Part shown: one piece after another, positions 33,765 through 44,765 of the stretch
Numbering within the stretch: the first letter of the stretch is position 1
Layout of the letters: each line of letters opens with the position of its first letter
Assembly (NCBI GenBank): GCA_020746875.1
Contig: JAGTJL010000007.1
Location: 1,550,001-1,614,000 of the forward strand
Direction of reading: 5' to 3'
DNA: 64,000 nucleotides
From: Rhexocercosporidium sp. MPI-PUGE-AT-0058
Lineage: Eukaryota > Ascomycota > Leotiomycetes > Helotiales
Notes under the pieces: generated by a model
Seen by the model: the letters and a program-made list of their open reading frames with translations, nothing else
Databases searched by the model: none
Told to the model about the DNA's origin: nothing
Position numbers and translations under genes: made by a program

Positions 33765-36700
33765 TTTTAGCTTTTACTTTTAATAAATAAGCTGTTTCTT
33801 ATTTTCTGAGGCTTAGAACTTCTTATTCTTAAGTATTCTTTTATATTTTAGAAATTAAAGCTTCGTTTGCTTTGAATTGAAGAATCGTTAAGAGTAATTA
33901 ATCTTGAAAATATAATAATTTATACTCCCGAGCTTAGTTGATTTCTAATAAGATAAAATTATAAATAGAAATTTATAAAAAGAATTTTATAAAAGAATAT
34001 AATAATATAAATAAACTCTTTAATTAGAAAGTAAGCTTATTATATAATTATTTAGAATAAATAAAAGTAAAGAATATATATAAAAAAACTGCTTTAAAGC
34101 GAGTTTTTAAAAGAGTTATTTAATTAAGCACGAATATCTATTAAGTTAATAAGAATAATAAATGCTTTAAATTTCTGCCGAGAAAGGTTTTTAATAAGTC
34201 CGTTAGCTAGTATATAATCTGTAAGAAGATATTTTATTATAAAAATACTTTTCTGAAACTCTTAGCGTAATTATATATTCTGAATATTAACGTAACGCAA
34301 CTTAATAGAAATACGCTAATTTTCTTTAACGATTAACCGAATCGTTTGTTAATTATTATAGAAAATTATTTAAGCTGCTCTTATATTAAGGCGTAATTCT
34401 TGAAAGAATCGCTGAAGTATTATAAGTTCCTTGCCGGTGCGCTTAATTTAAGAAGCTTTACTTATGTTATAAATAGTAATTATATCTTATAAAGTGCTTT
34501 TTAAAAGATTAAACTTCTAAAAAATATAAAATATATTTATTAAAAGATCGCTTATCTCGATATCGTTGTAAAAGAAGCATTTGATATTATTATAAGGTAG
34601 GAGTCGCGCAGCTTATAGCTATAAGTGATCGCTAAGAAACGAGTGCTGAAAAGGTAATGAATTATTTAATTAATTGCAGCTAAGTGCTCTCGGAAAGAAT
34701 TAATTAAGAATAAGAAAGCTTTAAAGCAGTAAAAGCGACGTTTGCGCGTAATATAATTGCAGTATAAAGTACTGATCTAACTTTCTCTTGAAATCCTTAA
34801 TTTGAGCTGAAATAGCTTATTCTTGATTCTTTAGTAGCTCGAGTTAAGATAATAATATACTTAAGTAATTTCTATTTATTAACTTAAATCGAAGAATAAT
34901 TTTTTGAATATAAGTATTATATACTAAAAAATAGTCTTCGCTAATCGATCTTTAATAATACGAACGCTTAAGAACTATTCCGTTTGCTTTCTTCGGTAAG
35001 CTTATATATTGTATTTAAGCCGTTAATAATTAGTTTGGCGTTTTTAAAAGCCGAATTATAATAAAGCACTTGAATATCGTCGATATAGAATATCATAAAT
35101 ACCGTACGTTGCTCGTTTATGAATATATAAAGCTCTTTTTTATAAGCGATTAACTTTAAAGTTATTAAAGTATAAGTGAAGTTACCGTATTATAGCGCCG
35201 GTAAGTCCTTAAGTCTGTAAAATGCGCGATCAACTTTTATTACCTTTCCGTTTTATTTAAAACTGTCTGGTAGATAGCAGCGTACGCGAGTACTTATCTT
35301 ATTTCGTTTAGCGTTAATAAAAGCATTTACTATATTAAATTGAATTATTTCTAAATCAAATTGAGCTATAATAGTTATAGCGGTTCTGAAGGAGCGAGTA
35401 GCTAAAGTAGCTGCATATATTAATAAAATTAACGTTTCAAGTTATAAGTCTCCTCTTATAACGATTCGGGAGCGATAGCGAGTTAAATACCCTGACGAAT
35501 CGACTTTAGCGTGAAATACTTATTTTAAGGGAATTAGTTACTCGGTAGTAAAAGTGTATTTGACGATTCTTTAGCAGTTGCGCGACTCAAGGTTAGTAAT
35601 CTTCTTAATAACGTCGGCTCGGAAGTGCTCTTTTAACGAGTAGTCCTTAAAGTCTTTTTAATTTAATAAGTCCTTAGGCATTTGTGATTAGTGAATCCGT
35701 AAGAGCTTAATTGGTTGCTGAATTTCGATATTTTTAAGTATAAACGCTGATATAATAGCGTGAATTGCGCTTAGGTCTTTTCCGTCTTTTCGCACTGGTT
35801 CTTGACTAAGCCAGAAAGTCCTTAGAAAATCCTTTAAGTGCTCGCGGTTGCTTGACGGTTATAATGATTCCGTAATTAGCTCTTTAATAATTATTATATA
35901 AACGCTTCGATTCGGTTTCGTTATCTTATTGCTGACTCGAGTCTTTCGACTTTTATCAGTTGCTCGGTCTTTTACTCTTTTTCTTTTAAGAGGTTTAAGT
36001 AAGCCGGAATTTGATTCAGTTAAAGCCGGAAGTAATAAGCGTAAACCTGACTCTTCGTTTTCTTCTGATTCCGATAATTGCAAATGCTCCTCGTACTCAG
36101 TTACTTAAAGCAGAGCTTTTAATTGCTTAAGGCCGATACTTTCTTTAAGTGCTTCCCGACGCTTAAAACCGCGCTCTCGGTCGTATAGTCTTTTAAAGTA
36201 AATTATAACTTATAATATCGATTTCCGCTTAGAGCTTATATTATTTTAGAAGTTTGATATATTACGTAAAATACCTCTTTTAGTTGCGCTCTTAAACGCT
36301 AATTGTCTTGAAGTATTAGCTCGTTTTAAGATCTGATTAAAGTGCTCGTAAGTAAGAAGTCTAGCACTTTTTCTTAGCTGAATTACTTTCGAGTTCTTGC
36401 TAACGAGCGGCTGAATAAAGTTAAGGGCTATTGAATTAGCTGGAAATGGCGTATTTACTTTTATTAATTCAGTTAAAAGAGGAGCAGATGGCTTTACTTC
36501 CGAGCTTGAAAGCTTAATTAAAGGTTTTAATACCTCCGAGCTCATAGGCTCGTCGACTTTTATAGCGCTTATTGCTTCGCTTAATTGTTTTCTGTTCGGA
36601 ATAATAAATAGTATTTTTGATTCTAATATATTAAATGCGCTTAGTCGGTTAATTATAATAAAACTAACGTCTTGATCTTTCTTTTCTTTTTTTAGTATTT

Positions 36701-37981
36701 TCGTAAGATCTTTTAATATTAAGCGCGGCTGGCCGACCGCTTTTTTTATATTTAAAGAGCTTGAATAAAAAAGGTTTCGTTGAAAGTAATATTCCGAATT
36801 ACTATTATATATTATAATTAAAGTACTTAGATCTTATAAATATTAAATAAGACGTATTTAATTAAATAACTAAAATATACTCGCGGGTTGATTTTAAAAG
36901 CTCTTTTTTGGCGGAGAGCTTCTCGGTCTTTAATTATAAGGTAGGCTTTACAGTTATACGTATATAAGTTGCTTTAGTTAGGCCGTAAATCGGTTGTTAG
37001 CTTTAGCGTGAGCTTAAGGTCGTAATACCGAAAATACTGCTTAAACTAGGCTTAGAATACTTTATTAAGACTCTTGAAGCTTTTGCGAGCAGATAAACTT
37101 ATATTATAAAGAATAATTGCCGCTATTACTGATTTTGTTTAAAGCGCTCGGGGTAAATTAGCGGAAAGGCGTATCTTGATTGATTTATCGATTATTTCTT
37201 TGCTTGCGCGCTTAGCTCTTTTATTAGGTTAGTATATATGTAAGGAGGTAGATTTAATATTAATATTATTCTTTTTATATTATTTTTTATATTTAGTTGA
37301 TTTATTAATCTTTATAATTGAAGTATTATTATTTTAGCGTATTTTGCAAACCGAGAGCTTGAATTAGCGTCTTATTCACGCCTTAAACGGTTTGAGAGCA
37401 TTTAAAACGGCGATTAATTCTTTAGTTTTCAAAAGCTGCTCGTAGAATTTCTTATTATATTTGTCCTTAATTAATAAAAGCTAATTGTTCTTATTAAACT
37501 TTACTAGAAAATCGAATAAATCTTAAGAAATGCGGTAAAAAGGACGGGTAACTGCTTTCTCTGATTGACGACGACTTATCACTTATTATATTATAGCTAT
37601 TATATAATACTCGTATTCCAACTGAGTTAAACTTTGAATTTCGACGTTACGCGTATTTTTCATTAAGTTTTCTAAGGCTTCCTTTTCTAAGTAACTTGCG
37701 CGCAGATGCTATAAGTAGGCTTCGTCGACTCGTGGCTTTAAATATTGTCTGCTCGACTGAAAGCTTTAGCGGATGCTCTTTTTTAGCGTTAGAAATATTA
37801 AAAAGCTATGATTTAAGCGAGTTAAAATGCGGCGAGCAGTTAGAGAAACCGAAAAGTAATTAAAAGGCTTGTATTTAAAGAAAGCTAAGTTAAACTGTTG
37901 CTATAATTGCTTTAAAACTAGATTGTTTTCAGCTGTTCCCGTGCGTAAAGTGCAATCTAAACTATTATATTAAACTCTTGC

Positions 37982-38239
37982 TTATAAAAGGCGAGCTTCT
38001 GAAATAATATTAATATTAAAGCCTTTAACGATAGCGACGTTCGAGAGGGTTAAATCGCTTGTATTCGGTCCGTTAAGGCCGTAGAAAGCACTTTTAAAGA
38101 CTCGAGTACTGCGGCTTTTAATTATTAGGCTTGACGTTCCGGCTTTAACGCTGTCGTCCGTAATAGATTTGATAAAGCTTCCGGGAACGAGAAGAGCTTC
38201 TGAATTTATTAAATAAGTAGTAATTCTATTATCGAGCAA
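37982..38239 (-). pseudogene. Copia protease region, copy 1 (RIP-broken)
   Basis: Open for 85 codons: LDNRITTYLINSEALLVPGS, then a conserved LTLSNVAIVKGFNINIISEA segment typical of the Copia aspartic protease end (the LKNVLYVPGL...NLLS region of the family). The catalytic D-[ST/N]-G is altered here (DNR versus DNG in copy 2), a G-to-A type change. It lies between gag and integrase. Confidence 0.75.
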
Positions 38240-39973
38240 GGTGCTTTCTGCGAGCGGATAACGATTTATATTTATAATAGCGTATACTCCCGTAGTAGCG
38301 AGAGCTTCGTCGAGAAATTCAGGGCTTATAAAGCAAGCTTGAACGTTTCTAAAGTATCTTGCTTTTGCTAAAGCAGCTGGCTTTAGAGTTATAAGAGCTG
38401 CTAATGCTTGAATAGAAAAGGAATTACCGGAAGGTAATCCGGAAGCTAATTGCGTTATTAGTAGTATATTCCCGTTAAGTTTAGTAATTTCTCGGCGGAG
38501 ATTAGGGAAATCGCTTTTTAGTCGGAGTCGAGTCTCCTTAATTTCTTTTATTAATAATAGGTTTCTGAGGTTGCTCGCCGTCGAGCTGTTATAATAATAC
38601 CGAAGTCTGTGATAATTAATAGTTTTATAATAGTGAAAGCGATGCTTATATAAGCAGGTATTTGCTCGCGTGTTTGGCGATTAGTTTCGTTGAACTGACG
38701 GGATTGCGGGAGCATCTGATCTTCTTTTAAGAGTAATATATAAGCTTATTGTCTTTTGTTATTTAAAGGCTATAAGTGATTCTTCGTTAAGAGTAAATAA
38801 TTAGTTGACGTAATTAAGTAAAGAGTATTAGTTTGTTACCTTGAGAGTATTATCTCTTAATAATTTAAAGTGCTGTTCGCGCGCTTATTTCGGTGCGAGC
38901 TTCTCTTGTATCGCTTTAATAAAATCAAGTATTGTTAGCGGTCTTTTAACGTCTGGTAAGTCGTATAAAAGAGTATTTTAATAAGCCGCTTTTTATTTTT
39001 GGAGCTATTTCTTAAGATTAATTCGCCTTGCTTTAATAATAGCGAGCTTCTTTTTGTAAGTAGATTATATTAGCGTGCGAGCACTTGTTTCCGAAAGGAC
39101 GTAATCTCTCTTAAGGATCCGGAAGAGTAATTGAAGAGTTTATAACTTTAATTAAAGGTCTTCGTTTATTATCTCGGTTAATTGTTCTTTTTTTATACGA
39201 GCTTGCTTGTTCTCGTATTCCTTAATTGCTCCTTAATAGATAAAGGGATTAATTATCTCCTGAATTCACTTATAAGCTGCTTTATAAGCTCGAGCCTTTT
39301 CTGTTTATTATACGAGCTTTCTTACGTGTTCCTTTATAAGAGCAGTATATATTAAAGTCATATTCTCAATTATAACTTTTGCCGGTAGTAATGCGCTCGG
39401 CTTAGGGCTTTTCTCTGCAGGGTCGCGAGTATCTTCGTCTTACTTCGCTTGAGCCTGGAAGTTGTGCTTAATAGCTTCTTTATTTTATTATACTTTTAAA
39501 TCGTTTAGCGATAAGGGTTTTGATTCGGCGTCGAGAAGGTTAGGAGCAATTAGTAACGCAGGGTTTATTGAATTTTATATCTTATAAAAGATATAAAAGG
39601 ATTTAAACGCTTAATATTAAGGAGTTTAAGTGCGCTTATTATAATTAAGAGGAGTTCGATTGTTTGAAGAAGAAGCTGAAGTTAAGTCTGTTATAGCGAA
39701 GGAGTTGCTTTCGTAAGCTCCGAGTATTCGATAAAAGAGGAAGGATTAAAGAGGTATCGAGTCTAGTTGCTCGGCTTTTATACTCGTTCAGAGTGGAATC
39801 GAAGAGTTAATGGAAAACAGTAGTATGAATTATATTTTATAATAAGGTGGAAAACTCTGCAACGTATAATAAATACTCTTTACTTATAAACTTACCTTAT
39901 AAGCTTTATTTAAATTAATAGCGCACAGAGGGAAGAATACTAACTTAATAGCTTCGTTAACGGGGCTTATAAC

Positions 39974-40157
39974 TGTAATATAGAAGTAGATTAAAGTATT
40001 ATAAGCAATTATAATTAAATTAAAGTAATTAATTATTCTTTTAAAAGTTCTAAGAATCAGGAGAAGACAGTTGTTCTCCTGAAGGCGGTCTACAGTAGCA
40101 GAACCTAATTAGGTCACGTGCAGTACTAAGAGAGCAGCTGCCCGTGCCTATACGACA
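39974..40157 (-). repeat. 5' LTR of Copia copy 1
   Basis: 184 bp, plus-strand start TGTAATATAGAAGTAG, end CCTATACGACA. It is more RIP-mutated at its outer (left) end than the 3' LTR. Confidence 0.87.
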
Positions 40158-40856
40158 CGATAGTTAACTAAAGGTCCGTTATAAAAGTATATATTAATTA
40201 ATTGTAAGGAGGGGAAGGAGTACGAGTCTTTTGGCGGAGGTTATTAAGAGTATATTAGTCGAGGGCTTACTTAATAACGATAGTAATAGTAAAGTTAACG
40301 GAGATTTCGATTAATTAATTTATTTTTACTTATTAAGCGGGGGTAAGGCCCTTTATAGTAGCGGTAAGCTTTAGCGAGGCGTCGAAGTAGTTTTAAGGTT
40401 TATTTTTTAAGTCGGAATTAAGTTCTTTAAAGTTTTTTTTATAAAAGTCTTAATTAAAGGAATAAGAGTGTCGGTAAAGCTTAGCCGTAAAGGGGCGCTT
40501 CTTTTTTTAGAGTTTCGCCGACAAAGGGGAGAAGTCGAAAGAAATAATAATACGAGGTAAAAAGGTATTTAAAGTTATTAATCGATTTATTAATTAAATA
40601 TAAGTCGAAGTCGAAGTTCGAAGTCGAAGTTCGAAGTCGAATAGCGCGCGTTAAGTTATATAAAGTAGGTTAACGGTAAAAGGGTTTCTAGCTTTTTTTA
40701 AAGTAATTTATTATTAAGGTAAAGAGATACTTATTTATTAAATAAGTTAAAATATTAAGGTTTGTCGTTAACTTATTTTAAGGGTAAGAAGACGTAATAC
40801 GTAAGACTTAGTAAAATATAACGCTTTATAATAAAGGGGTTATTAATCTTTTTTTA

Positions 40857-41109
40857 TATTACGGCTTATTAAAGGTTAATACGGTATAAGAAATAGCTTT
40901 ATATTTAAATTTAAAGCTACGCTTAAATTAAAAAAAAAGATATAAAAAAAAGAAAAGCTTTTTATAAGAGGGAGCTTTAATATAAATATATAAAAGGTCC
41001 CCCTAGCCTTTCCCGATTAGGCCTAGCGCTATAGTTGCCATGTTAAGGCAATGCTACGAGCGATGCCGAGCTCGCTCGGTTAGAATACGAGGCTCAGGGA
41101 ATCGTAATA
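40857..41109 (-). repeat. 5' LTR of Gypsy family 2, copy B
   Basis: 253 bp, TATTACGGC to CGTAATA, followed by the duplication AGTAG (41,110-41,114). Confidence 0.85.
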
Positions 41110-41114
41110 AGTAG

Positions 41115-43079
41115 TTTATATATGCCTTTATAGGCTTTTTAGCCGTTACGTATTTATTTAACGGCGTAATAATCTTAAATACGGCTATAATAGCTTTTAT
41201 AAACTTTATTTTTAATTTATCTTTTAACTTTTTAGCCTTTTTAAGATTATTATTAGGCTTTTTATTTAAGTTTTCTGAATTATTAAGCTTTAGCTTAAAG
41301 TATAAGACTTAATACGTAAACGTTATATATTTTATAACTTTATACTTATTATAATACTTTTTATTATCGCTTTTACCGCCTTTAAACGCTTTATTAACGT
41401 TAAAGTCAGCGTTAGCGTTTATATAAGCTTTTTTTTTTAAAATTAAGTCGTTAATTAAACCGTTAATATTAATATTCTTAAGATTACTTAATATTTTCTT
41501 ATATTTATAAAATAAAAAGGCGTTAAAAGAGCTCGGGAAGCCTTTTAATATTAAGCTAGTTATTATAGGCTTTAAAATCTTGCAGTTTAACTACTTTAAG
41601 TATATAGCGCTTAATTAAATTACGTTAATATATTTATTTATACTTTTATAAGTGTTATAATTAAAATCGACGATTTAATTTATATAATGGCCGACTAACT
41701 CAAGCGTTAATTAGCCGAAAGTAAATTAAATAGTATTTTATAGCTTTTTAATTATATTTTTATTTTTAAATTACTTTTAATTTTTTAATAATATAATCGA
41801 CTTTAGCGCTTTTAGCGCTTTTTGATTTTACGTCTTAAAGTAGTCTAGCTTTTCGTAATATTTTACGGCTAGTTTATAAAAATAAGAGGCTAATACGGCT
41901 TTACTTCTTTTAGTACTTCTAGCGTAATATAAAAATTAATCCGAAGATAAAGCTTTATTAAAAATATAAAGTATATAATTATTAATTTTTAAGAATAAAC
42001 TAGCGAGATTTATTTACTTAATATAATTAAACTTCTTTATTAACTTTTCTCTTTTAAAGGTAATAATAGTTATTTTAAGCTTGTCTCGATTAAGTTTAGT
42101 TTTAATTCCTTTAAGCGATTATTATTTATAATAATTTATTAAACTATTTTAATCTTAGATTTTATTTAAGTTTTTATAATTTTATAATAAGGCTATCCTC
42201 CTTAATTTAATATGCCTTAAATTAATATAAAATTAATATTTAAAGTAAAAAGTCTTATTAAAGACTTATATATTACTTTATTAAGGGTTTCGCTTAGTTA
42301 ATATTATAATAAGGTTTTTAGCGGTTTACTTAAGCTCTTATTATAACGCTAGCGCCACTATTAACTTAGTTTTCTTTTTATAAAAAGTAAATAAGCTTAA
42401 TTAATTATAACCCTCTTTAAGAATAGCTTTTCATATAATTAATAAAGCTTAAAAACTATTGTAATTTATATTAAACTAATGATAATTTAAATAGTCACTC
42501 TCTAATATAGCCACGCTAATACGCTACTTATAGCTATTATTAGCGCCGTTTAAGTATAAGCACTTAAGAATAAGAAATCTATTATAAGACTTAAAACCGT
42601 AATTTAAATAATTACGCGCGCTTATAACGTCTAAGGACTATTAAGTTATAATTTCCTTAAGGTTTAGTTTTAAAGTTAAAGGCCTTAGGTTTGTAATACG
42701 TCTTAATTAAGTTAATAAGGGCTTAAAGGGGTTTAGCTTATTTTAATTAAAAGAAGCTAATATAACTTTATCGATAAGCGTTTAAACGAAAGCAGCCGAC
42801 GCGATATTAATTAAGAAAGCTTAACTTAGTCGTCTCGATCGAGAAGTTATGTCGTAAATAATTAATATTATTAATAGCCTTAACGAATTGCCGAATTATT
42901 ATTATATAAGAATAAGCGAGTTAATTAAGAAGAGGAAGCGTAATAAATAAGGACACGTAATTAAAAAAAAGAAAATTATTTTATTTATTTACTTAAAAAG
43001 TTAAAAGAACTCTTTAATAATTATATATAAAATAATAGCTTTTTTAAAAGCTTTTACGCTTATGTAATTAATTACATAA
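41115..43079 (-). mobile_element. Copia-like remnant (gag region), host of the Gypsy family 2 insertion
   Basis: The minus strand has a gag-like reading near 41,580-41,430 (ITSLILKGFPSSFNAFLFYK, then ILSNLKNININGLINDLILK) that resembles the 'LL.GLP..Y..F' and following segment of Copia-type Gag. Continuous with 17,659-18,179 across the AGTAG duplication. No LTR was identified. It is heavily RIP-mutated with many stops. The Copia-type Gag assignment is moderate. Confidence 0.5.
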
Positions 43080-43215
43080 CTTATACGAGTTACGTAATTA
43101 AATACAAGCGTAATTTCCCGGAATATAAAAGTAATTTCCGGGCCGCGTAAGTAATAAAAACTCCTTCGGCTATTCTAAGGTAGAATCGGCACGAGTTACC
43201 GAAGTCAAATCCAAC
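43080..43215 (+). repeat. Left arm of the 136-bp inverted repeat
   Basis: Matches the reverse complement of 44,630-44,765 with only scattered differences, mostly of C/T or G/A type. Confidence 0.75.
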
Positions 43216-44230
43216 ATAATTAAAGCACTTAAATCTTATAAATATTAAATAAGACGTATTTAATTAAGTAATTAAAGTGCGCTCGCGAGTTAACTTTAAA
43301 AGCTCTCTTTTAATAGAGAGCTTCTCGGTCTTTAATTATAAGGTAGGCTTTACAGCCGTACTCATATAAGTTACTTTAATTAAGCCGTAAATCGATTATT
43401 AGTTTTAGCGTGAGCTTAAGATTATAATATCGAAAATATTACTTAAACTAAGCTTAGAATACTTTGTTAAAACTCTTAAAGCTTTTGTGAATAAATGAAT
43501 TTATATTATAAAAAATAATTACTGCTATTATTAATTCCGTCTAAAGCGCCTGAAGTAAGTTGGCAGAGAGGCGTATCTTAATTAATTTATCGATTATTTC
43601 TTTGCTTACGCGCTCAGCTTTTTTATTAAGTTAATATATATATAAGAAAGTAGATTTAATATTAATATTATTTTCCTTATATTACTTTTTATATTTAATT
43701 AATTTATTAATTTTTATAATTAAAATATTATTATTTTAGCGTATTTTATAAATCGAAAGCTCGAATTAGCGTCTCGTTCACGCTTTAAATAGTTTAAGAG
43801 TATTTAAGACGGCGATTAACTTTTTAGTTTTTAAAAGCCGCTTATAAAATTTCTTATTATATTTATCTTTAATTAATAAAAGCCAGTTATTCTCGTCAAA
43901 TTTTATTAAAAAGTCGAATAAAACTTAAAAAATATAATAAAAAGAACGGATAACTATTCTTTTTAAATAACGACGACTTATTACTTAATATTTTATAATT
44001 ATTATATAATACTTATATTTTAATTAAGTTAAATTTTAAATCTCGACGTTACGCGCATTTTTTATTAAGTTTTCTAAAGCTTCTTTTCTTAAGTGACTTA
44101 CGCATAAATGCTATAAATAAGCTTCATCGATTTATAATTTTAAATATTATTTACTTAATTAAAAGCTTTAGCGAATACTTTTCTTTAGCGTTAAAAATAT
44201 TAAAAAGCTATAATTTAAATAAATTAAAAT

Positions 44231-44528
44231 TGTTACGACCTCCGATACGCCTCGTATTCTAACCGACATAGCTCGTAGCATCGCTGGCTATACGAAGGCG
44301 CTAAGCCGAATAAGGAAGACTGTTTGGCGAGCATGCGACGTGTTATTGTGAATGGCGTCAGAGTACGCTAGGCTCTATTAGGAGAGCCCCTGTGTATTTA
44401 TATTCAAGCTCTCTCTTATAAAGAGCTCTACTTTCCTCTTTGTCTTTTCTTCTTAATTCTGAGCGTAGCTTTAGGCCTAAATACAAAGCTATCTCCTGCA
44501 CCGTATTAACCTTTGGCAAGCCGTAACA
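44231..44528 (+). repeat. Solo LTR related to Gypsy family 2, little RIP
   Basis: 298 bp, TGTTACGACC to CCGTAACA with perfect TGTTAC/GTAACA ends and a 5-bp duplication AAAAT on both sides (44,226-44,230 and 44,529-44,533). Its reverse complement is similar to the family-2 LTRs at both ends but has about 45 bp of extra internal sequence. CpA and TpG are common, unlike in its surroundings. A solo LTR arises by recombination between the two LTRs of a full element. Confidence 0.85.
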
Positions 44529-44629
44529 AAAATACGGTAAGTAATTAAAGAAACCGAAGAGTAATTAAAAGGCTTATATTTAAAGAAAGTTAAGTTAAAT
44601 TATTATTATAATTACTTTAAAACCAGACT

Positions 44630-44765
44630 GTTAGATTTGACTTAGGTAACTCGTGCCGATTTTACCTTAAAATAGCCGAAGGAGTTTCTACTGCTTACGC
44701 GGCCCGGAAATTACTTTGTATTCCGGGAAATTACGCTTGTATTTAATTACGTAACTCGTATAAGC
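44630..44765 (-). repeat. Right arm of the 136-bp inverted repeat
   Basis: Reverse complement of 43,080-43,215. Confidence 0.75.

Larger units (their letters stand above)
32235..40157 (-). mobile_element. Copia element, copy 1 (minus orientation, 7,923 bp)
   Basis: Two 184-bp LTRs (32,235-32,418 and 39,974-40,157) and target duplication CGATA (32,230-32,234 and 40,158-40,162). The 3' LTR is at the left; a purine tract (CCTGGGGG on the minus strand) abuts it. On the minus strand the order is gag, protease (38,239-37,982), integrase (about 37.9-36.8 kb), reverse transcriptase and RNase H, the Ty1/Copia order. An antisense gene lies between pol and the 3' LTR (32,711-33,764). Pol is broken by RIP-type stops. 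Inserted into Gypsy family 2 copy B. Confidence 0.9.
18180..41109 (-). mobile_element. Gypsy family 2, copy B, full length but split by two later insertions
   Basis: LTRs at 18,180-18,434 (3') and 40,857-41,109 (5') with a perfect 5-bp target duplication AGTAG (18,175-18,179 and 41,110-41,114). Removing the nested elements at 23,581-31,866 and 32,235-40,157, each with one duplication copy, leaves about 6.7 kb, a normal Gypsy length. Reverse-transcriptase remnants lie on the minus strand near 21,620-21,680 (SLRLYVDY followed by a TAG stop, in the same place as in copy A). RIP is severe in pol. Confidence 0.88.
43080..44765. mobile_element. Inverted-repeat structure enclosing a Copia integrase-region fragment
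   Basis: Two inverted repeats of about 136 bp, 43,080-43,215 and 44,630-44,765, face each other; the inner ends read CAAATCCAAC and GTTAGATTTG, the outer ends CTTATACGAGTTACG and CGTAACTCGTATAAG. Between them is about 1.1 kb matching 36,822-37,925 of Copia copy 1 (minus orientation) plus the solo LTR at 44,231-44,528. It is either a foldback-type element that captured Copia sequence or two insertions of one short element flanking it. No transposase is present. Confidence 0.65.

Noticed and set aside
35859..36545. Open frames on the minus strand as separate host genes
   Set aside because: They match the linker between integrase and reverse transcriptase of the Copia pol, with the same segments on the plus strand of copy 2 near 58,195-58,780.
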